Positions 13,001 through 24,135 of a DNA stretch of 64,000 nt are shown piece by piece. Made by a program: the position numbers and the translations under genes. The DNA comes from Phalacrocorax aristotelis. Its lineage: Eukaryota; Chordata; Aves; Suliformes; Phalacrocoracidae. Numbering within the stretch: position 1 is the stretch's first letter; the number at the start of each line of letters is the position of its first letter. The stretch is from the NCBI RefSeq assembly GCF_949628215.1, contig NC_134288.1, positions 12,035,682 to 12,099,681 of the forward strand. The letters run 5' to 3'. The notes under the pieces were generated by a model. It saw nothing but the letters and a program-made list of their open reading frames with translations. It was not told the DNA's origin and did no database searches.

Positions 13001-16000
13001 TGACAGATTCAAGAAACTTTTTAGATACTCGAAATACCACCAGAGCTGTTCTGCACAGGTACTCCTACCACTGAGGCTATCCAAGACCATTCAAAGCCAC
13101 ACGAAAGACGGATCTCAGGCCCTCCCTGATGAAAAGCCATCTGAGGCTTCATTTCAAAGGTCTAAGTATCCTGAAACGGTTTACGGATAAATAAGCCACT
13201 GTAATCAATGCTTTAACGTCACCAATTTACAAAGGAATGAAAAATCATCAATACAATCAGTGACGATGCTAATTTAAAGGGACTTAGGATCTAATATGGT
13301 ACTCACACGGTCTCCCGGAGGCCCATTTGGGCCAGGTGGGCCATCAGTTCCTGTTAAACCCTGTAAAAAAATAGAAAAGAAAGGAAAAGAAAGATGAGTG
13401 TGAAAACAGAGAAATACAGTAATAAGAGCTATAGGAAGTTTCTGTCACTGTCACCAACACAAATCATCCGGACGCCAAGCTCTCAGGAAAGCCTAAGCAT
13501 TTTATTTAAAGGAAAGGATGACAGGTAAATTATCAGTACTGTTCCCTGCGCACTGTAAGTGTGGATGAACACCACCGACCAGTCTTGTTACTAGTGTTTA
13601 CTGAGTTGCAGCTAGGCTGTGGAGGCTGACTATATGCTTCCTCTCACCTGATGCAGAAGAAAACGCGCTGACTTAAACCTTACCCACACTCAGCTACCGT
13701 GGCAGTAAGTTGGTAAGCTGGGAAAAGTTGGCTGAGCGCAGTCACCTGTCCAGAGCTGTCGGGCAAATCCCAGGCCAGTGACCAGCAAGCCTCAGCTAAT
13801 AAGTGCAACTGGATTTCTGAACTGAGGCTCAGTGGGTTTGCTCCAGAAATGTCAACTGACGCCTGTATTTCTGCAGACCTGCCCAGTGTATTTCTGAAGA
13901 ACTGCAATGTTTCATTGTAAGAGTGCTGTCCTATCAGTTTTGCATCTCAAAATTGTTCTCATACGCCTTAATTCAATCAAGAGATGCTTTCAACTCATAA
14001 AATTTCTCCTGATATGCTAGACACGTATGTAGATCCAGGACCCACTTTGCTTCTCCAGTAGATACAGAGAAAGCTGATGAGACACTTTGGGAAGACACCC
14101 ATGCCTACGTGAAATATTAAAAGATTTAAGAGAAGATAACAAAATACTCACATCCACTCCAGGAAGGCCAGGCAATCCGGCTTCACCAGCTGCTCCAGGC
14201 TTCCCTGGTGCACCTTTTGGCCCCTAAATCAGAGAAACAGGCAATTATTTTTAACAAACTAACAAGAGAAACGTGGTGTGTGTTGATTCAGGCTACAAGA
14301 TGGAAGTTCATTTGTTGGTGTGTTAATATTACACCACGCAACGCAGAAGAATTCCTGCAGAGAGGTGAAACTTGCTATGAATCCATATCCAAATCCTGAA
14401 TTGATTTCAGTGCTTTGGCTCAGTTCCACACACAGTTACTCATAAGCTGCTCCTAGTAGAGGGCTAGAAAGGGATGCTGTAAGTGGCCAAAAGCAAAGAG
14501 CTGTGTCACCTGGTACAATTTTGAGCACCCCTTGGCAGACTGAGGAGCAGAAGCAGACCCAGACCAATGCCAAAAATAACCGTGCATGTGTGACTTGGTG
14601 CCAGTTTTGTTATACTGGTGATGGGTGAGCTTTATTTCATGCATATCCTCTGCTATCAATGAAGGAGGCGGCTGTGTTTGTCCCCAGGACCAGTGCTGAG
14701 CATCTCCGCTCCTGTGTACCCCTTATGGAAATTCTGCTGCTGATCAATAGGAAAGTGAGCCAGTAAGTCTTAGCTCTCGCACCGTGTCCCTCTCAAAAAG
14801 ATGAGCAAGTCAGCATCAACCAGAAAATACTTACTGGTGGGCCTGGCAAACCAGGAGGGCCCGGCTCTCCCTAAACAAAAGAGAAGAGACATCAGAGTTA
14901 GTGCTGAACCTCTTTTTCTTGACTTTTTGCAACAACGGCCTTTCCAACTGTCATAGCGCTCGAGTGTCCCTTCATGCCCACTCGAAGATTTACCATGCTC
15001 AGTCTTGCAAAGCTGATGCTCTAGATCCTGCTACCCCCTAAAGCAGGATGAACTTGGATAGCCTTTTCCACATCAGCGATAGCACATTTGGTGAAACCCA
15101 CTTCCTCAGCCTCCCAGAGAGAATCAGTGCTGCTGAACAGTGCCCTGCGCCTCCAACTTTTTCCAGATACACTTAGAAATTATTTGCACTTGGGCTTGAC
15201 TGCAAGTGGGGCAGAGAGGGAGCTGGACGGCAATCAAGGCTTTCAAACATCTTCCTGATGAAACAGTGGGATACAATGATGAGCTCCAGGTATCCAGGAC
15301 ACAGTATGAAACTGTGGCACTACCAGGAGTAGCAGGACTATGAGAAAGTGAAGAATGAACAAACTACCTACAATTATTTTCTTCATATGACTGAACTTTG
15401 ACAGGAAGAGCAAATGAACAAAGCCCCCAACTGATTTCCACCTAATCCAATTACACAATCTGGACTAAATAAAATTTTTATAAAATATTAAAAAAAACCC
15501 CACACATTTTGCTCATTTTTTCCTATCCTGATGGAAAGCAACTTTAAAGGTGTTTGGGAGACAATATTTAAAAAGTCTTTGAATCACTCCTCCTAGCTCA
15601 GCCAGCTGTAATGTCATTCAGGAGCTTGCATGGACCCCGGACAACAAGCTACTTGTGTTTTATTGTTAGCCCCTGGAAAAGGCAATCATTTGCGATCAGC
15701 AGGAGCTCGACTGGTGTGATTTTGGGGGTTGTCCTGTGCAGGGAGAGGAGTTGGACTCAATGATCCTTGTGGGTCCCTTCCAACTCAGGCCATTCTATGA
15801 TTCTATGACTGTTTTCCCATCTCATCCTGCAGAAAATCACTTTGTGCCCCAGTTCCAGATGCACGTACCCTCCCCTCCTGGCTTTAGGATCAGTGCACTA
15901 AATATTGTGAGAGGCTCAGGTATTGTGGGTGAGCAGAGGGGAAGGAGCATGTTGATACCCTGGAAGAAGAAAATCTATATGGAAAAAGGGTGGTTATTAA

Positions 16001-19000
16001 CAGAGCAAGGCTAGAAATAACATCATCCCCACCGTGGGCCTGATAATTAGGAGTTAGAAGGCAGTAAGCAAAGTTGTGGAATTTATAGCATGTTTCTATA
16101 TTTACTGTCGGCAACTGTGAAGTCTGCGGGTAAATCTCTCAAGACTGGCTGCCTTGATTTGCTCAGGCGAGGATTTATGTGCCGCATTGGTGACCGATCA
16201 ACGCGCAGACAAGAGAGTCATTGAATAGAGGGATCTTTATGTTCTGTCTTGCTGAAGCAACTCCTTTGCTGTCCTTTGCCCACAGATTTTCCACAAATAG
16301 TTATCATTATCATAGGTGGGGAAGGTCCCCTGCCAAGGAAATGAAAGGAACAGTTCTTTTGCAATGAACGGTTTGAAAAGGCAGCTAGAAATGGCAGTAG
16401 AGGAGGTTTATTCCCTCCTTCATCACTTCAGGTTGCCAGCCCCTTGCATTTTTTCTTGCCCCTGGGATAGCAATCCATACAGCAAGGTCACAGCACCAGC
16501 AAAAGCTGTCTGGGACCATCTTAAACCTTGATCCTGCCATCACAGACCCCTGCAGGACTCTGCAGGAGCACCAGAACTTCAGTCAGCTGAATCAAAAGCC
16601 TAATCAGTGTTTATAACCCTAATGCCAGATCACTGGGAATTAGAGGCAAAGGCTGTTAGGAAAAGGAAATGCTCTCCTGGTGCTACACGGGAGGGAAGGA
16701 AGTTTACTCTTTCTTAGCAAGTCAAGCCAGGAGAAGAAAAATGGCGGGGGGGAAATAGCTTGATTTTTGAAACGTGACAATTGCTTATTAGCAATTTGGG
16801 GAATTACATCCCCAGGAATAACTCACAGGAACTTGTCACTAATTCTTTTGATCATAACATGCTTTTTCTATTCTTGGGAGAGACAGATTTTGCTTGTTAC
16901 TGAGTATGAAACGTGAAGCATGTTAAAGGCTATAATTATATAATATTTCAGAGGGACTTAATGATGCAGATCCCACTGAAAGGCAGGAACTAAAGCAGGA
17001 GCTTCTAGAAATTGTGCTTATGGGGTTCATCCAAGGTTTGTTCGGAGATATCCTGAATAATTCAGCTGTATGTTATGCATCGCTCGCTGCTCACGGCCAA
17101 TGGAAAAGGACTGCTGATCACCTTGGCAGCACTCATCCAGCTCAAAGACCGTTCAGTGACTCTTCCCACATGGCACTGATCCAAAGCCGTCTGTGAAGAT
17201 GACCAAGCTAGAGTGAATTACAGAGGTCAGGAAATTTGGATAGATATGGTCCAGAAAAGTTCTGACTGTGCTTTAAAAAGTCTCATCACTAAAGAAAATA
17301 AATAATGGTTTCATTCTTTGCAATGGTAGAATTGATACTACATGTGGAGCACTTGGGGTCCACATGATCATCTCCATACAGCACTACGAAAATGCAGAGC
17401 AGTGCTGGATTTTATATGCCATAATTTTTTTGAGGGTACTGTTAGAAAAATGGTAGCCCTTAAACTGGGAGGCTTCAGGACTGCACTCACCACTAGCCAC
17501 AGCTCTGCATCTCTTCTCCTGTGCACTTCTTAAAGGACTAAATGTCTTGTTGAATAGTAGAAACCATCCCAGAGCCTGTCCCTGAAGAGCTGAACCGTCC
17601 CACATGAACAGGGCACCTGACAACCTATATCCGTACCAGGGATGTAGATCAAGTCTGTTCAAATAAGGGACTATTTCTGCATAGCCAAGACTCAAGCTGA
17701 GGCTGCAAGACTTAGCACCTTAAATACTTTACTCAGCTGTTTGATTTATTAGGACTAAGTTCTTCGTATTAATCAGATGTTGTTATTTGGTCCGGTCCCA
17801 CAGGGAGCCTTCTGAAGCTTTTAGCGGCAGATAAAAGGGTGCAGGTTCACGTGGCCAGCATCTCCCCAGGCTCCTGTTTCCAAGAGCAAGTAGAAGTGAT
17901 GCTGGTGCTCTTCCAGAATTAAGGTGTAAAATATCCTGTAGAAAGCAGGAACTGAACAACATAATTTCAGGGATTTGTTTCTTTCCGATTGCCTACACAG
18001 AAGTTGGTTACAACTTGAAGTCTGAAGGGCTTAATCCCTCTCAAATTCTTCTTTTTCACTCTGTATAAAAACGCAGCACCCTTTCCTGAAGCCCACTGGC
18101 CACACGGATGCCCCGCTGCCACGACTCCACACGCTCGCTGCTGCTAACATGAAAGCGTGTCCTTCGCCCTCTTCCAGGGTGTCCCCTTAAGCCTTTTGTC
18201 ACACCGTGAGAAACATCAGAGACAAACCGTCAAGGTACCACCTCTAAACTTTTCACACTACCAAACCAGAGGGAGATTTTCAGTGAAACAGCCTCGATTC
18301 GTCAAATGGACACTTTAGAGGGACTAGCTGCAAATCAATGAGGTTCTCTCTTCAGACCAGCCTTGCTCACAGGGCCACTATGAAAGCTCACCACTGCAGA
18401 CAAAAAAGCTCCTTGTTCACCAAATACCAGGGAACTCATATATCTTGTTTTAACTTCTTATCCAAAAGAAAATGACCTGCATGGAATGAATAGATTTTTT
18501 CAACGTTGCTTAAAGGCCCAATTCCAATAAACTTACTTCACACAAGCTTTGAAAACCTCTGCCCTATTCCATAAGCTGCTTAGAGAGACAAGCGCTACTC
18601 AAACTGAATAACGAAGCAGGAATCCAGCCTTTGCATTTGATGTGGTCTTGTTGAAGGTTCATCTGATGCTTTTTCTATCCACTGCCAAGTACAGGACACA
18701 ATTCAGTCCTTATCCAACAGATGCACAGAGCAAAATTTTTAATTTCTATGGAACCATCAGTTAAAAGTAATAGGAAACATTTTTCTCCTCCAGTAAGTCC
18801 TGTGGTACATAGTCTTCTACCCCTGCAGGAGGTGTACGTACCAGGAACCGCATGCTGAAATAACAGGCGCCCATTTCATTTGCCTTTTTTGCCACTAAAG
18901 GCAACTCACGTCTGGAAACACACGAGCCAGATTCTGACCTCTCACGTGCCAGTGTAAGTTAGGGATAGCCACGCTAACTATGTTGAAATAAAACCAATAC

Positions 19001-20874
19001 CAGTAAGAGCAGTGTCCAGTGCTGCATATTTAAGATTCTTGGGGCCTCCCTAGAAACGTGGACGCTCCGAGTGTCGCATAAACCTCTCACTGAACTACAG
19101 AACATGCAATGACTCCAACGCACATCGTACCCATGCACTCAACCGTATTACATCCCCCCTCCTCCCTAGACACCAGAAGAGAAAAATTCTGCTTTGCCAG
19201 CAGGGTCACAAATCTCTGGTTCTGTCCTGAGCTCTCTCTTGAGACAGGGGATTGATACTGCAAAGAACCTGAGGCCACTCAGCACCTCCACTCGCTGCTC
19301 TGACCCTTGCAGGAGGTCTCTTGCGAGTAGGCTGGTTCTCCAGGTCCATCCACCTCTGAAGGGTGGCCCAAAGGCTGGGGCCCTAGAGAACAAGAGCAGC
19401 TTCTCAGCTCAGTTGGCTCTGCCTCTGCTCCACCCCTCGCCCTCCCTTCGCCGAGCCTGCCCTCTGCCGTACAGCACTCACATCTATGCCGTCCTTGCCA
19501 GATGGTCCAGGGGGTCCTCGTGGTCCAGGAGGGCCTTGTGGTCCTACCCTCTGAAAGGATCGGGGGAAAGAGAAAGAAGAGCTTATTTTTGCATCAGAAG
19601 AAACATATGGGCTAAATCAGAAAGCAATGGCCAAGTCCTACACCATAACCCTAAATCTGCACTAACCCTCCATCCCTCAGGGCCCCCCGCCATCCTGGGT
19701 CGACTCAGAGCAGCTCAGGACCCGTGCAAGGCTCTTTGGAAAACGACTTTGAGCACATCCTCAGGGCTCCCAGCTCGTTTAACTGGTGGCTTATGCTGGG
19801 AATCAGAGCTGGTTGCTGGGCAGCAAATGGATTTGGTTGTATAGGAAACGTTCTCACTGCCTGCAGGCACGTTTCATTTTGGGCAGAGGAGGTAATGCAA
19901 AGCCCACAGAAAATAGATGCCAAGTGCTTGGCATTAAAAATTAGTTTATAGTCCCACTCTGATGGGGTGATGGAAGAACCAGGTGGGCACCATAGGAGAC
20001 AGAAGGACAAAGAGAAAGTCCTCTCTCAGAGCAGGACACCATTTGAAAATCTGGAATTTTGGAGGAAGTCTGAGGTGGGGGGAAGGAAAGAAAGGTCCAA
20101 TAAATGACTTCTGTATGGAAAGGGCTCCAGAGAACAACTTGCTGTAGCTTCAGTGAACAAAGGTTTCATTGTAGAAGCAGCTCTACTCGCAGCAGATGAG
20201 GGCAGCTCTGAATTCCCAAGCCAGACTGCAAAAATTCCTCACTAACACAATGAAAAACCTCACTGAGGAGTTCCTTCCCCAGGCAATAATATTAACACTA
20301 CACAGGGAATTTTAATATAGCTTCATGTCTGAAGCGAACAAGGGTTAAATATGCTCTAAGTGTAAAATTTTAAAATTGATTGAGGGAATCAGAATAAGAA
20401 GTTCTGATTCAGATGAAGACCCAGATCAGATTAGTCTCGTTGGCAACCTATTACTTCACTGTAAAAGAAAACAGTTTCTGTTACATCAACAGGTCTCCTT
20501 TTTCCAAGGCTTTATCTCTCGTAACTGCAGTCCTGAATGGGAAGACAATACTTCTACAGACAGTATAAAGCAGCAGTTTCTACACAAGGATACAATCTAA
20601 AAGCCTGTCTACGCATGTGCAAAGCCAGATGTGCTTGCTAGCACCTCTCTGTGTAACAGCACCAGCAGCACACCCGTTTTTACTAAACTTCAGACTAATA
20701 ACCTGCCTATTGCTACGTTTCATCCTGCAAGTATAACACACGCAGATCACTCTCTTTTTCCCTTACAGACTTTTTTCTTGAGCACGAGACATAAATGAGG
20801 CTCCTTACCTGAGCTGATGTTGTGGCTAACAGCTGGCACAGGACGAGAAGCCCAAGAGCAGAGAATCCAGCCAT
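1..20874 (-). CDS. COL9A3: Collagen type IX alpha-3 chain, 5' part (exons 1-15), truncated by window edge
   Basis: Encodes one chain of the FACIT collagen IX heterotrimer, secreted into cartilage matrix where it decorates type II collagen fibrils. Fifteen coding exons are visible on the minus strand: 20874-20809, 19550-19482, 14870-14835, 14223-14152, 13360-13307, 8820-8785, 8219-8196, 7672-7619, 6970-6917, 6180-6139, 4756-4700, 3068-3015, 2559-2506, 1961-1908 and 1137-1084. They total 780 bases (260 codons); the human protein is about 684 residues, so the rest lies beyond position 1. All introns are GT-AG and phase 0. The product has a signal peptide (residues 1-21), a Gly-X-Y helix (COL3), the NC3 hinge with two cysteines (exons 10-11), then the start of COL2. 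Exon sizes (54, 36, 24, 72, 57 bases) are fibrillar/FACIT-like and match the human protein exon by exon. COL9A1 and COL9A2 are ruled out by the hinge and by the OGFR neighbour. Introns not listed separately hold nothing I recognise. Confidence 0.97.
1084..1137 (-). CDS. COL9A3: COL9A3 coding exon 15 (last exon in window)
   Basis: 54 bases encoding GDIGFRGPPGIPGPPGKP, with a TTTGCAG acceptor and GTATG donor. No further Gly-X-Y exon is visible between position 1 and 1083. Confidence 0.95.
1759..1775. repeat. Poly-G homopolymer (17 G on + strand)
   Basis: An uninterrupted run of 17 G in COL9A3 intron 14, followed by a G-rich tail. In the transcript this is a C run. Confidence 0.95.
1908..1961 (-). 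CDS. COL9A3: COL9A3 coding exon 14
   Basis: 54 bases encoding GPRGLRGLPGPMGPAGDR, with an AATTAG acceptor and GTAAGG donor. Confidence 0.95.
2506..2559 (-). CDS. COL9A3: COL9A3 coding exon 13
   Basis: 54 bases encoding GNPGPPGPPGIPGSVGLQ, with a CCCAG acceptor and GTAAC donor. Confidence 0.95.
3015..3068 (-). CDS. COL9A3: COL9A3 coding exon 12
   Basis: 54 bases encoding GHTGHKGEPGEIGKDGEK, with a TTCTAG acceptor and GTAAA donor. Confidence 0.95.
3069..4699 (-). other. COL9A3: COL9A3 intron 11
   Basis: Unique-looking sequence with no coding frame, RNA gene or repeat that I recognise. Confidence 0.7.
4700..4756 (-). CDS. COL9A3: COL9A3 coding exon 11 (NC3 cysteines and start of COL2)
   Basis: 57 bases encoding CPALCPPGPPGPPGMPGFK. 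The CxxxC pair is the NC3 cysteine pair used for interchain disulfides in collagen IX (family knowledge). The helix resumes right after it. Confidence 0.95.
4757..6138 (-). other. COL9A3: COL9A3 intron 10
   Basis: Moderately AT-rich intron separating the two exons of the NC3 hinge. Nothing recognisable inside. Confidence 0.7.
6139..6180 (-). CDS. COL9A3: COL9A3 coding exon 10 (NC3 hinge, first half)
   Basis: 42 bases encoding GLPGTFPDGGGDLQ. The Gly-X-Y pattern stops after GLPG, as in the human exon ending TDLQ. It encodes most of the NC3 non-collagenous hinge. Confidence 0.95.
6917..6970 (-). CDS. COL9A3: COL9A3 coding exon 9
   Basis: 54 bases encoding GPFGLPGFPGPPGPPGPP, with a TTTTTAG acceptor and GTAAG donor. 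It ends the COL3 helix before the hinge. Confidence 0.95.
7619..7672 (-). CDS. COL9A3: COL9A3 coding exon 8
   Basis: 54 bases encoding GPPGPSGLPGGNGFRGPP, with an AACAG acceptor and GTGAG donor. Confidence 0.95.
8196..8219 (-). CDS. COL9A3: COL9A3 coding exon 7 (micro-exon with helix imperfection)
   Basis: Only 24 bases encoding GKGLPGPP, too short for ordinary ORF searches. After exon 6 the Gly-Lys pair is followed directly by Gly, so one triplet is missing its third residue. This is an interruption of the triple helix also present in the human chain (from memory). TTCCAG acceptor, GTAAG donor. Confidence 0.93.
8785..8820 (-). CDS. COL9A3: COL9A3 coding exon 6
   Basis: 36 bases encoding GALGPAGPPGPA, with a CTGTAG acceptor and GTAAG donor. 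Confidence 0.94.
8821..13306 (-). other. COL9A3: COL9A3 intron 5
   Basis: A 4.5 kb intron. No Gly-X-Y exon, tRNA-like box or interspersed repeat was recognised. The open frames inside are short and unsupported. Confidence 0.7.
13307..13360 (-). CDS. COL9A3: COL9A3 coding exon 5
   Basis: 54 bases encoding GLTGTDGPPGPNGPPGDR. Poly-pyrimidine plus ACAG acceptor and a GTGAG donor. Confidence 0.95.
14152..14223 (-). CDS. COL9A3: COL9A3 coding exon 4
   Basis: 72 bases encoding eight Gly-X-Y triplets, starting GPKGAPGKPG and ending GLPGLPGVD. GTGAG donor. Confidence 0.95.
14835..14870 (-). CDS. COL9A3: COL9A3 coding exon 3
   Basis: 36 bases encoding GEPGPPGLPGPP, between a TTTAG acceptor and a GTAAG donor. 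It equals four Gly-X-Y triplets. Confidence 0.95.
14871..19481 (-). other. COL9A3: COL9A3 intron 2
   Basis: A 4.6 kb intron, the largest in the visible part of the gene. It contains one CR1 fragment (15721-15808). Exons 2 and 3 join in phase without a missing triplet compared with the human chain, so no exon is expected inside. Confidence 0.75.
15721..15808 (+). mobile_element. CR1-type LINE, truncated 3' end
   Basis: The sequence GTTGGACTCAATGATCCTTG, then GGGTCCCTTCCAACTCAGG, then two copies of ATTCTATG-type octamers, is the hallmark 3' end of chicken repeat 1 (CR1) elements. It is a short 5'-truncated copy on the + strand, antisense to COL9A3. The left boundary is uncertain and may extend some tens of bases upstream. 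CR1 ends in short octamer repeats rather than poly-A, as seen here. It carries no intact ORF. Confidence 0.9.
19482..19550 (-). CDS. COL9A3: COL9A3 coding exon 2
   Basis: 23 codons beginning RVGPQGPPGPRGPPG and ending GKDGID. The CTTTCAG acceptor and GTGAG donor are both good. This is the start of the COL3 triple helix. Confidence 0.95.
20156..20173. promoter_or_regulatory. Candidate SOX9-type paired inverted site in COL9A3 intron 1
   Basis: AACAAAG, four spacer bases (GTTT), then CATTGTA. Both halves fit the SOX core WWCAAWG in inverted orientation with the 3-4 base spacing used by SOX9 dimers. It lies about 0.7 kb downstream of the COL9A3 start codon. SOX9 controls several cartilage collagen genes through such paired sites (established). 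Its use here is inference. Confidence 0.45.
20809..20874 (-). CDS. COL9A3: COL9A3 coding exon 1 (signal peptide)
   Basis: 22 codons starting MAGFSALGLLVLCQLLATTS and ending AQ, followed by a GTAAGG donor. A hydrophobic core with small residues before Gln fits a signal peptide cleaved before the terminal Gln, as in other alpha-3(IX) chains. The ATG is the first residue of the only frame that joins exon 2. Confidence 0.95.
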
Positions 20875-23800
20875 GGTGCCCAGGCTCTGCCTCTCCTCGT
20901 TCCTCCTGGGCAGCTAAACTGTTTCTCCTCCAGGGTCCAGCAGATCCCTCCTCCTGGGTCTCAGCTTACAAAGAGGGACTCCTCGCCTCCAGATAAACCT
21001 GTGGCTCCAGCTGGAGGGGCAGAGCTCAGGAGCACAGGCAAGGGGCTGAGCTGGGAGGAGAGAGGTTTTGGAAAGAGGTGGGAGAAGGAGGGGGAGCAGC
21101 AGTCGTCAGTCAGGAAGAGAAACACTCATTCATGCCCTGCCGGGCAGCCCCAGCCTTGAGCAAACACGGAGGGAGCCGAAGGAAGGGCCGCACTTGCAGA
21201 CACGCCGCAGGAGCAAAACTCGGCCCCTCCAGCTGGAGATATAAAGATGTTCCTTAAGTCTCACCCAGGCCATTTCTCAAAGCCCATCACCACCTCAGTG
21301 CTGGACAGATAAAAAGCAACACAGAGCGTAAGTTATTCAGTGCCTGAGGCTACTTAACTTCGCTAGAGAAATTAATATACCTTTAACAAGTGCATGATGC
21401 ACTACAGAGAAATGCACTTCCTGCTTTGCAAGATGGTTTATTAGCTCTGGAGGTATATTCACATTCTGGGTTTGTTTTTTTCCCAGGGAGATCTAAGGAA
21501 TGCCACTGATTTCTTGAGAAAGTGATGAATCCCAACCAGAGAACAGATCATCACAGATAGATACAAGGAAGAAAAAAGGAGAAACATTCTCAGAGCCACC
21601 AGAAAAAAAAAAGCCTTTGAAATATTTGCAAGACAAGAACAGGACGACTGTTCCCAGCTAGGTGATCCCAAACGGCAATATATTCAAAGACACATCTGCA
21701 AATAGCTTTGTGCTTCCCTTTATCAATTAAAGACAATTTAATCCAAAGCAGGACTTGGAAGTAGAGGGAAACAGTGGGAAGATTCATCAGGACTGAAATG
21801 ACATAGCTCACTGGGTTAGCAAGACAGCAGAAGTGGAAAAGCATAGCTTCAAGAATGAAATACCAGGTTTTAATTTGGCATCCTTATGCCAGGAGGTTTG
21901 TACGAGCACAGTGTGCGCCTGTCTAGCTCCCCAGCAGCCAATATTCCACCAGCCTCGACAGAGGGATAAAGGACTCAAAGATTTACTAAGTTCCTACAAG
22001 ATTTTGTGGAACAGGCAGCTGGGGACAGAAAAGGAGCATGTGTCTGCATGTCTTTGGATGGCTTCAAAGTAAATTGAATGCTTTATTAGACACCACAAGC
22101 CCCGCAGAGAGAGAGCAGTGCAGTTGCACAAACTGCTCTGCACGGAGCTTGTACCTCCTGCTTCGCGCTGAGGCCAACTGATGGCAAGAGAGAAGGCAAA
22201 GCAGGTCCAGACTGCTCGGCCGCACGTTGTTCGTAGCAAACCAGGGACTGGAGGGCTGCTGCTTGTGACCAGCAAGGGAAGAGCCCTGGGAGCATCCACC
22301 TTAAGCTCACCCCACAGAACAAGAGGGCTGGTCCCCCTCTCCTTCCACACCCCCAGGCAGAGGGAGCACCGCTGAAGGGACGCAGCGCCTTACAGAAACC
22401 ATTACCGCAAAGACACCCCTTGTGCTTGCGTCTTGAGGGAAAAGGCCCGCTAGACTAAATCCGCCCTACGCAGGCTGGGCAGCTGCCCTCCTGCCTGCTA
22501 GCCCCAAGAGCTGCTCAAAAGCAAAGTCCTTGCTTGCTCTACAGAGCATCACAACACACACTTGGGAGGACGGCAGCACGAAGCCAAGACCGAAACATTT
22601 CCAAGCACATGATTAAAGAAGGGGGCAGGTGCCTTTTCCCCACGTTCACTGGCCACGTTTTACAGCGGTGGGGAAGACTGAGCATCATCTCCTCACAGAA
22701 CAAGCAGCAGGTTTATCTCACGGTGAGCCCGCCAGATCTCTGCCTGGGAACGCTGGACAGCCCCATGCACCCACTCGTTGGAGGTGCCCAAGCAACAGCA
22801 GACGGCTACAGCGTGTGATGGTGGTGGCGCAGGTATATGGTCATGTCCTCTCCTTGAAGATTAAAAAAAAACGTAAGTGGAAACTGGTATGCATTAAAGT
22901 CATGCTTTAATAGGTGACATTAATGTAACACACTCTGTGATACAGCTCTGAGTGCTGGAAAACAACCTGTGAGCTCACTGCAAACACCTACGGCTGAAAC
23001 TCTAAACCTGATCACGATAGGGAACGGTTTGGTTTGAGCGCTCCAGACTAGGGCTCACAGTGAAATCCCATTAAACACAAAAACAAACCATACACCACCG
23101 CAACAACATATATGATCTATGCCCCAACTGAGCACACATTCACAATGAAAACTTCATTAAATAGGAAAATTGCTATAAATCTGTACAAAAGCCACCATTA
23201 GCAATTTCTTATCAATCTTTTATGAAAGAATTTCACTCAACATCTTCAAGTATTTATCTCTGTAGTTAAGCGTATTCTTATTGGCTGTTTAACTCACTTT
23301 TTTCCATATGAAAAAAAAAAAAAAGTCTTTTAAAAACAAAGCCTTTTCCCAGCACGTGTGTGACCATGAACATTAGATGTTAAGCTTGCAGACTTCTATT
23401 GCCACACACATGTATGTGGCATGCTGGATTAGGACCTACAGTTTGGGAAGGCAAGTCACCGATGAAATTCCTTGAAAGGTGAAGCTTCTTAAGAGCTGTA
23501 GCAGAGAGAGGAAAAACATTAACATTGCACAGGCTACTGCATCTGCTCTCTGGCAAGGCAGGCAAGCCTCTAGCCATCTCCTACGCAAAACAACAGGCAC
23601 CTAAAAGCCCCAAAAGTAAAACAAACAATCTGAGCAAACAGCGAGTCCAGACCTTCTGGCTGTGGGAAACTCTTTCCTCCGCTTCATGAAACGGGTCCTC
23701 TGGTGTAAACCTCTAGGAGCGAAAGTGCTAAATTGTTTAATGCTCCTTCAGACTTGGTTGAATACTGTGTAAGTCAGTCAGGCAACATAGCTAATGGGGA

Positions 23801-24100
23801 GGTCAGGAACATTAAGGCAGGCAAATAGCTGGCAAGGTCTGAAAGTAAATTTTTGAGGGCTGTAAATAAATGAACCAGACAAGCGTACCCCCTCCAATTA
23901 AAGTTTCACTTAACTGCCCCACAAAGCCCAGTGGTTTCCAGACATGTTGCACTCTACTGCGCCCTCACTGACATGTTGATCATTAATGGTAAAACAATTC
24001 TGCCCTAACTAGGAAGTGGGTTCAATTTGACACATCTAACTTCATGCGAAGGGCCTGCAGAAAAGACAGCCCCACAGGCAACTGCAAATTAATGGCAGAG
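20875..24100. other. COL9A3 upstream region and 5' UTR, OGFR-COL9A3 spacer
   Basis: No coding exon was recognised. The COL9A3 5' UTR and promoter must lie just above 20874, but I could not place the transcription start. There is no strong CpG island, only a GC-rich patch at about 20900-21230. An A14 run sits at 23311-23324. Confidence 0.6.
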
Positions 24101-24129
24101 CCTGAAAAGATGTAATGACAAATATTTGG

Positions 24130-24135
24130 TTTATT
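24130..24135 (-). terminator. OGFR: Candidate OGFR polyadenylation signal (AATAAA)
   Basis: AATAAA on the minus strand about 0.93 kb after the OGFR stop codon. A weaker ATTAAA lies nearer at 24688-24683. Which is used cannot be told from sequence alone; the 3' UTR would be about 0.4 or 0.95 kb. Confidence 0.4.

Noticed and set aside
19194-19844. 216-codon open frame on the + strand across COL9A3 exon 2
   Set aside because: Spans a verified minus-strand exon and its splice sites, and has no recognisable domain.
21239-21246. TATAAAG box upstream of COL9A3
   Set aside because: The good match is on the + strand, the wrong orientation for COL9A3. The minus-strand reading is a poor TATA box.
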